This document shows positions 10,631-22,211 of a DNA stretch of 64,000 nucleotides, in pieces. Each line of letters starts with the position of its first letter. The stretch's first letter is position 1. The stretch is from Pelobates cultripes. Lineage: Eukaryota; Chordata; Amphibia; Anura; Pelobatidae. Location of the stretch: assembly GCA_933207985.1 (NCBI GenBank), contig OW240916.1, forward strand, positions 321,430,737-321,494,736. Reading direction: 5' to 3'. The translations under genes and the position numbers were made by a program. A model generated the notes under the pieces. It worked only from the letters and a program-made list of their open reading frames with translations. It was not told the origin of the DNA and did no database searches.

Positions 10631-12041
10631 ATCTATTTTCAGCTGTTTTTTTTTTTTTGTATAGCCTGTTCTTCTGTTCCTGTTTGGATTTGTGGTGTCC
10701 GTTTATGCACAGAGCACCTCCAGAGATAGTGACCGGATCGCGAGGTGGAAGCACAGTGCGGGGTGTCTGGTTTCCTGCTACACGAGAGATCAGTCCCCTG
10801 AGCAGAGGACAAAACTGTTGAGGGGAAAAATTATGTGTATTGGTGCAAACAGAAAATGCAACAAACATTGGCTTGAAAACAGCTGCAACACTTTTTATAG
10901 ATAACTCCCATTGTACCCCAATACATGCTTCCCACATCTGCAAAAATACATCTCCCTCAGCCGCACCCTCCTCCAAGTTCATCGCCTCCCAAAGTCTGAA
11001 GGGAGTGAGACATGGTTGTGACATTGTAGCTCTGTCTCTTCCCTGGGAGCTGGTCCGTAGAGCCAGAGTAAATACAGAGACTGGTCTCACCATACCAACA
11101 ATATAAAGAGCTGCCTGGGATCAAAGGAACTGTGTATAAACTCATAAACCCACAATGTGTTCACGCATTCCACCAAATATATATTAACCCTTCCTTCTAA
11201 TGATTTGTTTAACAATCTGCCACTCAGAGAGTTAAGATTCTCCGCTAAAGACTTAGTCCTTTCCAATACAGCACTGAAAGATTTATATAATAACAAGAGA
11301 ATTCTATTGAATCAAAAAAATAATTGAAATAAAAAAATAATTTGAAAAATAAAGACATCTCTACAACTCGTCCTAGTGACGTCCAGGCAATCTAAGCCTC
11401 AATTTTGCAATTAAATATTTAATTCCCTCAGTTTGCTGTTAAGTGGATATGGTTTTAGCTGTGTTCAATCTGATTACAGTATTATTAGCTGAGGCAGCGT
11501 TACCTGCGATTAGGACTTGTCTGTGCGCATTGTTCATCTATATTCCCCAATTTGAACTGCCCTAGGGAAATAAATGCTCTCAATTTCACAGCAAGCTCAC
11601 TGATGGATCGTATTAACTAAATCGGGAATCATCGTGAATTGATGTATTGCATAAAATGCAGACTTCAATGAACAAATTAAGGATTTTCAAACTAAATTTT
11701 TTGTTTTAAAGTATTATTTTTCTCTAAAATGGGAATTATGGAAAAGTGAGAATTAAATTGCAAGTTTTGGGTCGAAGTCTGTGCGGTGGAAAAAGTAGCT
11801 GCAGTTGAGAATTATTCCAGTATGGTGAATTTTACACTAAGATTTGTAATTTCGTGAATCTGGGAATCCACCCGGACATTAAGATACAGATATTACACCA
11901 AAAGTGTAAATGGATAAACAGCTTGTTAATGGATAAACAGCTTGTTAATGAATACTAATTACAGTGACATACCACAGACATGATATACTGCACCTAACAA
12001 AACAAACGTTACATTGAATCGTGTCTGTATGCAGTGTCTGG
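10631..12041. other. unassigned DNA
   Basis: No supported gene. The longest frames have no family motifs and overlap on both strands. An 18-bp direct repeat, ATGGATAAACAGCTTGTTA, occurs twice near 11910-11948. Confidence 0.4.
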
Positions 12042-12130
12042 TATTAAAGGAACACTCTGGGCACCATAACAACTTCATTTTGGTTATGTGAGCTATCCCT
12101 TTTTAGAGCAGATATCAATGGGTTAAAAGC
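12042..12130. mobile_element. left end of a piggyBac-type MITE
   Basis: TTAAAGGAACACTCTGGGCA matches the 5' ends of the complete TTAA-flanked MITEs elsewhere in the window. No right end was found. Confidence 0.5.
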
Positions 12131-12265
12131 AGGTGCAGTATGAACTCCACTAACATTAAAGGGGGGTGTATATATATAAACCATTTTTTTTGGCAGGAGA
12201 ACTGTGTATGGTCTTCAGGGCAGGGTTAGGGACTCGGACACACCCAACAAGCTGCCTTTGGGGCT

Positions 12266-12275
12266 GATATAAACC
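12266..12275 (+). promoter_or_regulatory. possible TATA box
   Basis: GATATAAACC lies about 25-30 bases before a short segment that ends in a strong splice donor. This is sequence-only evidence. Confidence 0.3.
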
Positions 12276-12296
12276 AAGCCTCAGATCAGAGCTGGA

Positions 12297-12345
12297 ATTG
12301 TCAGGTCAAAAGTAATATCAGGAAAGAAGCTGTGCTGCTGTACAG
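12297..12345 (+). other. possible noncoding first exon
   Basis: This 50-base segment ends TACAG and is followed by GTAAGT, a near-consensus donor. It sits downstream of a TATA-like box. It could be the 5' UTR exon of the gene whose start-codon exon begins at 22168 with a good acceptor. The intron would be about 9.8 kb and would contain the hAT element. Nothing in the sequence proves the link; an RNA read spanning 12345/22168 would. Confidence 0.3.
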
Positions 12346-15300
12346 GTAAGTGATCCTGCGCTTAGGATGAAAAGGGGCAATGGGAATAAATACAATGATT
12401 AGAGACGGCTGGGTGAGAGATTGAAATGTGAATGGATTGGTATTTTGGTGTCACTGCTGTCAATTCGCAACCTATATATACATTTATTTCTTTCTTTATG
12501 TTTATAGTTAGCATTTTTGTTTCCATTCTGTAAAATGCAACTTGCAACTTAATTAGTGCAATGTATAACTTCCTGTGTCTTTGAATGGGATATATCATGC
12601 TGTCACACTTATTATATTAATTCTGTTGCTCTGGTAATGATACCGTTCAGTCTATTCGTGTCCTCTGCACATCTCACGTGACTACAAAGCAGAATTTGTT
12701 AGCCCCCAAAATATAATATTGTTATAGAGTGTGTGTGTATATTATAACTTTAATATCACTCCAACTTTTGTGGACTTTGTTTGTTCTTAATTTATAATTT
12801 TGATTCAGTGTTAATTGTTTGGTTTTCAAACTAAACAAATATTTTTATTTAATTGTTTTTTTGGAAATAAAATTACTGTTTGTTTTTCCTTGAGGACTGG
12901 GTGAGGACAAATCTTCTGTAGTATTCAAATGTATCTCACTCTGGAGATCTTAAATAACACATGATTTATGTCTCAAATCCTCCCACTCACCTGAACCTGT
13001 CCTCATTTAGGCTTTGTGTAAAAACGAAAGATCTTGGGGGTAGTGTTGTGTTTTTTTTGGTTCGCGATTGAATAGAACATTCTATACATACAAAATCTAG
13101 CTAGCTCTACAGATGTGACAGAAGGCTGGATGCAGAAACGTTGGGGTGTTTATGAGTCTCCAGGTCTGGGTTAGTTATGCCCTAGGGTTTCTTCATATTT
13201 TGGATTTGCAGTGAGCATTTCAGTGCCTGGGTTTGTGTGCATGGTTCATTTTCTACATGTATGCACTTTGCACTCTTCTATGTAATATTATGTGTGCTTG
13301 CAGTTTATTACTTTTCTTCACATGACTTATAGAACAAGAACATTGCCTGGCTGCTAGGTCATGGCATGATCATCAACAATGAACTGTCACTCATTGTGGT
13401 CAAAGTTATCTTGCTAGATATGGTCCAAGTGGTGATTATGGCTGTAGTTTTATCTAATTGATCCTATTTAGGAGGAATGGTGCATACTTTTTGGCCCAAA
13501 TCCATCAGTTTCTCTCTTCTATCCTAATGTTTCTTTAAACAACGATAAATGTGTTTAGAAATCAGGCTGTGTCAGACGTGGGCACACCTCGTTGCCCGCA
13601 CAGTGTGTCTCCATGGGCTGGTGAGGGAAATCAAAGACCGCCCTCACCAGCCCACAGGGAGGGAGGAGACGACCTGGGGAGTTCTTGCCAGCAGTTCCAG
13701 GGGTTTCCTTTATTGCGAGGCCGGAGAATTGCCAAGGGTTCACTCACACTAGGACCGTTAGGGATGGCAGCAATGATTCTCCCCACCCTCCCCTCAGGCA
13801 AAAGGTAAGACAGGAGGGGGGCTATTTCCTAATCTGTCTCCCTACCCCCACACTCCATTCCTCCAAACCGATTAGCACCTTCACACACAGTACACCAACA
13901 GCACACACAGTGTGTATGTGTGTAGCTGCACACCCCTATAGGCTGTCTAAATTAGATACATTGTTCTTCTTCCACATTATATTTTAGTTATAAATTGTTA
14001 ATATTAAGTACTTGTTATTAGAACAGCCCCATCTCTGCCACACCCAAACATGTCCCTCTTTGTCCATTTGACATGTTGAGCAATATGGCTTTTCGTACTT
14101 AGACCATGAGGCAGCCTCACCTGAGGGAACAGGAAGGGAAAAAGGTGGAAAAACATCTGAATGTAATAGTGTTTCTCTAGAGGTCCAGATTCCATGCTAT
14201 ATCCTGTGATGAAATGGCTCTTCTCTTGCATAGAACTGTAAATAAACTGTTAGCTCAATATTTTGTTTGTTTTGATGCCAACAAATGCAAGAAAACCATG
14301 CATGCCCTGCATTTTCATTGGTACTAAACCATCGTCATCCTTCATACTTGTCATCAGGAGTTTTATTTGGCAAAATAGGAACCGTCAATATATTTGCTAA
14401 TTTTGGGCAAAAATAGACAAATCTAGAATAGATAAACTGGCCAATCTGCTCATACCTGGACCATTTTCCAAGTTTGCTGCCTAAAACTTTCCATTTTCAC
14501 TTTACTGAATACGACCACAGGTCTCCGCTGTTAGCAGTTCGTATAACGTAAAACCTGCAAAAAAAAGCCTTTTCTATAAAACGCTGACATTATAGTATCC
14601 TGCCTAGTCTATAATAATCTATGTGCTGATTACATGAAGATGACTACAGGACCATCCAACTAAATGTCTTGGGAAAATTGTATTTTTTATTAAGAGTATT
14701 CAAGTATGCTGAATTGTGACGGATTCTAGTAACTTGCTCTGACTTTTGAGTGTGCATAAGTATATAAAGGCTGTGTTTTAATGAGACCATAACCTTGACA
14801 CCTTCCAGCGATTACACTGATTAAACATGTTAAGAGTTAATGACTCTCTGCTATAAGTTTCAACTTGTTCTACTGGCCTCTGACTTAACTTGTTAAGCAT
14901 TTGATGCTCTCTCTAGGAATGTCATCAATCACCTGACAAATGACAGATCCGAATCACAGGAATGGCTGCTGATGCCCTGTCTTCCAGAGTTCATATTTCT
15001 ATTTTATTGATATGTAGAAGATGTAATGTTTATGTACAGAGATGACCACTTTTGCAAATGTAAACAACGGAGTGTTGAAAATCTCCAATGCAGTGTGTTC
15101 TGTTCACAAAACTGTCAGACAACATGCACTTTTTTTTTTGTTTTTTTTGTTCTACTTTGGTTTTTTTCCCTCCTTGGGAGACTGGACAGGCAAGTAAAAG
15201 ATCAGATTAAATTCCCACAAACAACTTGTATATGAAATGACTTTGAGGTAGGGGTAACTGTAAATGAAAAGGACTTCAAAACAATTAAGATAACAAATTG

Positions 15301-15761
15301 GGCAACTAACAGTATAAAACTACCCTTTGCTATAGCAAAGTAGGGGATTTCATGTATTAAGATATGTTGATTAATGTTATCCAAATATAACTTGCTTCTT
15401 ATACATGTGTTGTAAAGGATATTGCAAAATAAAGCGTATGGAATCCCCTTAAGACTGGAAACCTAGTTTGTGTTCTAACCTGTCCATTAGCTGGAATAGA
15501 CACCAGACAAGAGCTCACCCATTGAGACTGGAAGAAAGGCGTTTTCACCTACTGCAGAGGAAAGGATTCTTTACAGTAAAAACAAAAAAGATGTATAATT
15601 CTGTCTAAAGGAGTTGTCTTATATTTTTTTAAAGATATTTTAAAAAACAGAATATTTACATATAATATATGAGCAGGTTGTTGATCAAAAGAGAATATAT
15701 AACATGGACGTTAGTTAGTTATTTTTTTTTTTTTAAATGGAAGTTTGATATTTTAACAAAG
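12346..15761. other. unassigned DNA, possible intron 1
   Basis: No coding exon, RNA gene or transposon terminus was recognised. The content is AT-rich and unique-looking. The frame near 13549-13808 has no family motif and competes with frames on both strands. Confidence 0.4.
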
Positions 15762-16783
15762 ATAGTGATTAGAGATGAGCGGACACCTGGATGTTCGAGT
15801 TTGGCCGAACTTCTGCAAAAAGTTCGAGTTCAGACTCAAACTTGACCCCGAACCCCACTGAAGTCAATAGGGACTTGAACTTTTGGGCACTAAAATGACT
15901 CTAAAAAAAGTCCTGGAAAGGGCTAGAGGGCTGCAAAAGGAAGTAAAATGGGGTAAGAGTAGGACAAGTGCCCTGCAAACAAATGTGGATAGGGAAATCA
16001 CTTAAAATAACATAAAAATTTTAATTGGGGTAGCCACCAAAATATTGGGACATATAAAAAAAGAAAACAAAGAATAAGTGCTCTTGAGTATAACAATGGC
16101 TGGGTGAGGCTGGTATAAATTTCTATTCTGCACAAGGTACAGACAAGTCTGGTGGGATCCATGCCTGGTTCATTTTAAAAAAAACGTGAGCTTGTCCACG
16201 TTGGCTGTGGACAAGCGGCTGCGCTTGTCTGTGATAACGCCCCCTGCCGTGCTAAACACTCCTTCAGACAATACACTGGCTACAGGGCAAGCCAGCACCT
16301 CCAAGGCATAAAGGGCAAGCTCAGGGCATGTGCCCAATTTGGAGACCCAGAAGTTGAATGGGACAGACCCATCAGTCAGTACGCGTAGGCGTATGCACAC
16401 GTACTGTTCCAGCATGTTGCTGAAATGCTGCCTCCTGCTAAGACGTTCCATATCAGATGGTGGTGCTGGTTGTTGTGGCGTGCTAACAAAACTTTTCCAC
16501 ATTTAGGCCATGCTAACCCTGCCTTCTGAGGTGCTGGAGGTGCCCCAGCTGTGTTGGCGACCTCTTCCTTCTCCTTGTGTTTCCACTGAGCCTCCGCTGT
16601 CAGTTGGGAATGCCCTCAGCAGCGCGTCTACCAGCATGCGCTTGTAGTCGCGCATCTTCCGATCACGCTCCAGTGAGGGAATTAAGGACGGCACGTTGTC
16701 CTTGTAATGGGGATCCAGCAGGGTGGCCACCCAGTAATCAGCACATGTTGGAATGTGGGCAACTCGACAGTCGTTGCGCAGGC

Positions 16784-17062
16784 ACTTTGGTGACTCTAGA
16801 TAACCTTGGGCCGATCGCACGTCCCCGTGACGGCAACAAAGCATTTGAATGTCTACCCTATCAACTTTCGATGGTACTTTCTGCGCCTACCATGGTGACC
16901 ATGGGGAATCGGGGTTCAATTCCAGAGAGGGAGCCTGAGAAACGGCTACCACATCCAAGGAAGGCAGCAGGCGCGCAAATTACCCACTCCCGACGCGGGG
17001 AGGTAGTGACGAAAAATAACAATACAGGACTCTTTCAAGACCCTGTAATTGGAATGAGTACA
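16784..17062 (+). pseudogene. 18S rRNA gene fragment, left part
   Basis: The stretch contains phrases of eukaryotic 18S rRNA in order: TTTGGTGACTCTAGATAACC, then CCTATCAACTTTCGATGGTA, GAGCCTGAGAAACGGCTACC, GCAGCAGGCGCGCAAATTAC, and TGTAATTGGAATGAGTACA. This is an internal piece from the 5' third of the 18S gene, with no promoter and no 18S 5' end. It has base changes and a small deletion near 16895, so it is a decayed copy. It lies in the middle of the hAT transposase and continues at 18052 after a solo LTR. Confidence 0.93.
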
Positions 17063-18051
17063 TGTGGCAAACCTAGCCACTTGTAATACTCTGGACTATA
17101 TGCATAAAAAGGCTGTCTTCACTAATCCCTGTAACTTCATGTATAACCTAGATCTACACTGTGTGTTACTGTGTGTTTGCATAGAATTCGTATGCTAGCA
17201 GCCGAAAGCCGCTAGCATTCATGTTTCGTTTCACGAACAGCAACCTTACTGGCTGTTCATGAACCGAATGAGCTACCCCCTAATAGCCCACACATAGAGG
17301 GTCGTGTGGCGCTCATTAACCAATTGCAACAATGTTGCAATCGGTAATTAGAGACTTTCCTAGGTGGCCGTCGTTCGGCTACTGACCACGTGGCGGTCGG
17401 CCATCTTGGATCCTTTGTCTCACCAGCGGTGTTTGGTTGTTGAGCGCGTGGAACTGAAAACGGCTACTCGACGGCGCGAACAGCGCTGGACTTCCAGGCC
17501 GTTCGGGAGCTCCGGTCTCTCGTTATTGTGGTTCCCCATTGGTGTTCGGTACTTTTAGGCGAACGCGATGGCAAAGTGTATTTCGTGCGGTGTTCGGTTG
17601 TTTTAGCTGGGATCTGAGCGGTATTCCCACGAATTGTGCGCTCAGACCCCAGCTATCTACCGAACGTCCATTCATTTAAATAAACCGAATAGTATAAAAG
17701 TTATGTATTTAAATGTAAAATGCCGGTTCTGCTGCACGGAGGGATAATCCACTTAACGGTGTATTCCAGTTGGAGTTTCCCTCTCGTGCAGCAGTGCCTG
17801 ATGGGAGAAATGCCCAGAATGTTAAGTCCGCCATGTAGTCCCCTGCTATGTCAGTAGGGAAACCCCTTGCACGGGGACTTGCATAAATACTGGAGCTGTG
17901 AATAAAAACCTTAGTTGACTCCCAGAACTGTGTTTCATCTGGTTACTGGGGGATTTGGGATATTGCCTTACTTTTCAGCGCTTGACTGTGGATTACCTTC
18001 CTTTACCAGCGGAGATCGTGGAATTTAATATTGCCGCTCCGCTACCGTACA
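17063..18051 (+). mobile_element. solo LTR inserted in the 18S fragment
   Basis: This 989-bp segment begins TGTGGCAAACC and ends CCGTACA. It interrupts the 18S sequence exactly between GAGTACA and CTTTAAATCC. It has the LTR landmarks of the family at 220-1225: a paired motif GGATCTGAGCG ... GCGCTCAGACCC near 17610-17648, a promoter-like GCATAAATACTGG near 17882, and AATAAAAACC near 17901. GTACA is present on both sides (17058-17062 and 18047-18051). Either it is a 5-bp target duplication and the LTR ends at 18046, or it belongs to the LTR end. Confidence 0.8.
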
Positions 18052-18096
18052 CTTTAAATCCTTTAACTCTGATCAATTGGAGGGCGAGTCTGGTGC
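18052..18096 (+). pseudogene. 18S rRNA gene fragment, right part
   Basis: CTTTAAATCCTTTAAC and then GATCAATTGGAGGG continue the 18S sequence directly from 17062. A four-base change (CTCT for CGAG) shows decay. The match ends near GTCTGGTGC, before the universal CAGCAGCCGCGG block. hAT sequence resumes after about 18100. Confidence 0.85.
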
Positions 18097-20157
18097 AGAA
18101 CAACTGCCCCATGCGTGCTGCAGCTGAAACTCTACTAATGCCTGCTGCTGCTCAGTCTCTCCAGCATGTGCAAGGTGGAGTTCCACCTTGTGTGCATGTC
18201 GCATATGAGGCGGTGAGCGGGAAGGCCGAAGTTACGCTGCAGCACGGACAGGCGAGCAGCAGCAGGGTGAGAATGCCGAAAGCACGCACAGACAGCCCGC
18301 ACTTTCTGCAGCAGCTCTGATATATCTGGGTAGTTTTTCAGGAATTTCTGCACCGCCAAATTCAGCATATGCGCCGGGCAAGGGATGTGCGTCAAACCAG
18401 CAGGCACATAGCTGCTACGAGATTTTGCCCTTTATTGCACACCACCAGGCCGGGCTTGAGGCTCAGTGGCAACAACCACTCATCGGTCTGTTGTTCCATG
18501 CCTGTCCAGCTCCTGTGTGGTGTGGGGTTTCCCCCCCAAACATATGAGTTTTAAAACCGCCTGCTGTAGTTTCCCCCTGGCTGTGCTGAAGTTGGTGAAG
18601 GTGTTATGCTGACCTGATGAGGAGGTGGCAGAGGAAGAGGCAAAGAAATGCCCTGCAATCCTCGGCGGAAGGACATGTGCCAAACTGCTATCCGCCTCAG
18701 GCCCAGCTGCCAGTACATTTGCCCAGCGTGCAGCTAGGGAGATATAGTGTCCCTGCACGTGCTTACTGGTCCACGTATCAGTGGTTATGTGTACCTTGCC
18801 ACAGATGGCATTGGGCAGTGCACACCTAATTTTGTCCGCCAATTGGTTGTGCTGGCTCGCCTGGAAAAGTGGTGGCGGCTGGGAACCATGTACTGTGGGG
18901 CAGCCACCGCCATCAGGTTTTTAAAACTGTCTGTCTCCACCAGACTGAATGACAGCATTTGAAAGGCCAGGAATTTTGGAATGCTGGCATTCAGGGCCAG
19001 TGATCGCGGTTGGGTAGGGAGTTACTTCCTCTTTCTCTCCAGTGTTTGGGAGATGGACAGATGACTGCTTCCATGGGACAGTGTGGAGATGCTTGGGGGC
19101 GTTGCTGCCACATCCTGTTTGCTGGGTGGCAGGTGCCACTGTCACTCGAGAGGTGGAGGAAGAGGCTGAGACAGCAGCAGAAGAGGAAGCAGGAGGAGCC
19201 TAAAACCTTTCTTGTTTTTTGAGGTGCTTACTCCACTGCAACTCGTGCTTGGCATGTAGATGCCTGGTCATGCAGGTTGTGCTCAGGTTTAGCACGTTTA
19301 TGCTTTGCTTTAGGCTCTGATTGCACAGCGTGCAAGCCACTAGTGTCTTGTCGTCCGCACATTGTCTGACCTGCCAAGCCAGGGAACTCCTTGGAGCTGG
19401 CTCTGGTGTGTTCGGTCCCTGGGTGCGGTGGGCAGTAGCAGGCGTACTGTCTAGGGGACGGCCGCTCCACTTTTGCACCCTGCTCCCTCTCCTGCTGTGC
19501 TAGTGTCTCTCTGCGACCACCACCTCTTCCTCCAAACTGGACACGTAACTCGCATGACCTTGATTCCATGTGGGTTCTAAGACCTAATCATCCTCCACAT
19601 CATCTTCCACCCTCTCCTCAACCCTACCCTCCTTGCTGGTCTGCACCGGAGAAAGCCATAGCAGTTGGCACCTGTGTTTCGTCATCAGATGTGCTGCAGT
19701 GGTCCTCACATGTCCACATCCTGACACATAAGTAGTTGTGCATCAGTGCACTCAATCTCTTCCACTTCTGGGGCAGGGCTAGGTGGACGGCCCATGGAAC
19801 CCCCTGCCAGCAGAGTCATCAAAAGGCATAAGAATGCTGCATGACTTGTGGCTCAAACTGCTTGGCTGATTTGCAAGGGGGTGAGGTGAAAGACAGATGG
19901 TCTGCAGGTGCCAACTTTGAGCTTTCAGCAAGGTACCGAGTGGAAGACAATATAAAGGAATTGGAGGCACTGTCAGCCATCCAATCTACGATTGCCTGTA
20001 CTTGTTCTGGCCTCACCATTTGTAGAGCGGCATTTGGGACTACCAAATAACGCTGAAGGTTCTGTTGCCTACTCGCACCTGAGGAAGGTGTTTTACGTGT
20101 GTGTAGCTGGCACAGATCGACCACGTCCTCTCCTTGCAACAGGAGCTCCAGCAGCAC

Positions 20158-21433
20158 CACGACCAGGGCCACCAGAGCCAAGGCATTTGATACAGTTCCA
20201 CACAATAGATTGGTGTTCAAACTCAAGGAAATCAGTCTAGATGAGAATGCTTGTTCTTTGAGTACAAAGAGTTGTCATTAATGGTAAACTTTCAAGCTGG
20301 ACAGAGGCGGCAAGTGGTGTCCCTCAGGGGTCTGTTCTGGGACCCCTTCTATTTAACATGTTTATAAATGATCTTGAAGATGGCATTGAAAGTCATGTTT
20401 CAGTGTTTGCAGATGACACACAACTCTGTAAAATAATAAAATGTGAGCAAGCTATTACTTTGCCGCAGAGGGATTTAGATAGACTGGGGGACTGGGCACT
20501 CAAATGGCAGATGAAATTTAATGTTGAAAAATGCAAAGTTATGCACTTAGACATAAAGAATACACATGCAACGTATACCCTTAATGGAAGCGAATTAGGG
20601 ATAACAACACACGAAAAGGACTTGAATTGTTATAGACAAACCATGCAACAATGTGCAATGTCAATCCGCAGTGGCCAAGGCCAGTAAGGTATTGTCATGC
20701 ATGAAAAAGGGCATTCATTCTCAGGATGTGAATATAATTTTTGCCTCTTTATATAAATCACTGGTAAGACCACATATTGACTATGCTGTGCAATTTTGGG
20801 CACCTGTTCTAAAGAAGGATATTATGGCACTAGAAAAAAATGCAGAGGTGGGCTACAAAATTAATAAAAGGAATGGAACATATCCGCTATGAAGAAAGGT
20901 TTGAATTTGTTAACTTATTTAGTTTAGAAAAACGTCGCCTGAGAGGGGATATGATAACATTATACAAATATATTCGGGGCCAATACAAACCATTGTGTGG
21001 AAATCTATTCACAAACCGGACTTTACATAGGACACGAGGCCATGCGTTTAGACTAGAAGAAAGATTTTGTCTAAGGCAAAGGAAAGGGTTTTTTTTTTTT
21101 TTTTTACTGTAAGAACAATACGGATGTGGAATTCTCTGCCTGAAGAAGTGGTTTTATCAGAGTCCGTACAGATGTTCAAACAGCTACTAGATGCATACTT
21201 GCAAAAACAGAATATTCAAGGATATAATCTTTCAATGTAGGGTAATAACTGCTTGATCCAAGGATAAATCAGACTGCCATTCTGGGGTCAAGAAGGAATT
21301 TATTTTTTCCTAGCTTGTTGCAAAATTGTGCTTCAAACAGTTTTTTTTTTTTTTGCCTTCTTTTGGATCAACAGCAAAAAACAAATGTGAGGAAGGCTGA
21401 ACTTGATGGACGCAAGTCTCTTTCCAGCTATGT
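20158..21433 (+). mobile_element. L2-type LINE inserted in the hAT element
   Basis: This is the 3' part of a non-LTR retrotransposon in CR1/L2 style. The reverse transcriptase part reads AFDTVPHNRL, SGVPQGSVLGPLLFN, then FADDTQL with the catalytic Asp pair (about 20405), and SLYKSLVRPHIDYAV, spread over several frames with frameshifts. After the coding end come the typical tail phrases (GGTCAAGAAGGAATTT near 21286 and GGCTGAACTTGATGGACGCA near 21395). It is 5' truncated and dead. It lies on the plus strand, opposite to the hAT transposase. Confidence 0.88.
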
Positions 21434-21667
21434 AACACCAGAATTCTTTCCTAATCTTTCCCTCACAGCTGCAGCATCCTCTCTCTACACTAATAAGAGC
21501 TCATGTGACTCCATCTTATATAGAGGCTGGGTCACATGCTGCACTGGCCAATCACTGCCCTGCAGCTTTTCAAAATGCGCCATTAAATCACCGATCCCGA
21601 ACTGTTACTGAAATGTCTGGGGTCAAAAAAATCATAATGTTGGGGTTCGCTCATCTCTAATCGTGAT

Positions 21668-22167
21668 TGATTAGATTTCGATTTTATAGGAGTTTATAAA
21701 CTTGTTGTAGACTCTTTGGAGTCTATGTAGGTATTTCATTTCTAATTAACAGTACTATCTAGACTCTGGAAAACACACTCCAGTAATTCCTTATTAATTT
21801 AGACTGTGTGGAACCTGAACTCCTTATGTTAAGTTACCTCTCTTACAATCTATTAAAGCCCAGGAGGCGGCTGCTGAGCCTCTAAAAAAAAAAAACAAAA
21901 AAAAAAAACTTGCATGTCCCACCTTCCAATGTATTAAGGGAGAAACGAGAGTCTACTTGCAGACAAAGTTGTTAAATGGACAGTCAGTCCTATCTCATTA
22001 TTTATTAGTATGTGTCATTTTGTTATTTGGGTAAGTTTTTCACATGATTAAATATTTTGAGTTTTTTTTTTCAATATTTTTAAAATGTATGAAGCGTTTT
22101 AAATTATGAAAGGCCAAAGTCCTAAATCTGCCCGCACACACTCCCTGATTTTATCTTGTATTCACAG
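21668..22167. other. unassigned DNA before the start-codon exon
   Basis: AT-rich sequence with an A-rich run at 21882-21909. It ends in TTTTATCTTGTATTCACAG, a good splice acceptor. Confidence 0.4.
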
Positions 22168-22211
22168 GTTGACTACAAACATGGATCCTGCCACATCAGA
22201 AAACGCCCCAG
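22168..22211 (+). CDS. exon with probable start codon
   Basis: The acceptor TTCACAG is followed by 13 bases and then ATGGATCCTGCC, giving MDPATSENAP and one base of the next codon. The donor is GTGAGT. A at -3 and G at +4 make a strong start context. The 13 bases before ATG are open in frame, so an internal exon is not excluded. Confidence 0.6.

Larger units (their letters stand above)
16170..19570 (-). pseudogene. hAT transposase, fragmented
   Basis: Reading the minus strand from right to left, a BED-type zinc finger comes first (CTLCNQSL ... TTCMTRHLHAKH, about 19230-19340). Next, at 18480-18842, is the start of the catalytic domain (HITTDTWTSKHVQGHY). At 18135-18407 is HIPCPAHMLNLAVQ followed by DMHTRWNSTLHMLERL, a conserved hAT block. 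At 16503-16783 is YWVATLLDPHYKD, and at 16170-16502 the C-terminal dimerisation domain with LSEGVFSTAGGVITDKRSRL. The frame is lost between blocks. Between the HMLERL block (18135) and YWVATLLDP (about 16740) about 60-100 residues of the usual protein are missing; that gap holds the 18S fragment and LTR. It resembles ZBED-like hAT transposases. Confidence 0.85.
15770..21659 (-). mobile_element. hAT transposon, 5.9 kb, with nested insertions
   Basis: The ends are inverted: TAGAGATGAGCGGAC at 15770 and GTTCGCTCATCTCTA ending at 21659, one mismatch over 15 bp. They are flanked by 8-bp duplications ATAGTGAT (15762-15769) and ATCGTGAT (21660-21667), again one mismatch. Eight-base duplications and the minus-strand transposase with a BED finger and hAT C-terminal domain identify the superfamily. 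The element is interrupted by an 18S rRNA gene fragment that is itself split by an LTR (16784-18096), and by a plus-strand L2 LINE (about 20160-21433). The transposase is broken by stops and frameshifts, so this copy is inactive. Confidence 0.9.

Noticed and set aside
10551..11093. 180-codon frame on the minus strand
   Set aside because: No family motif, overlaps equally long frames on the plus strand, and part lies in CA repeat.
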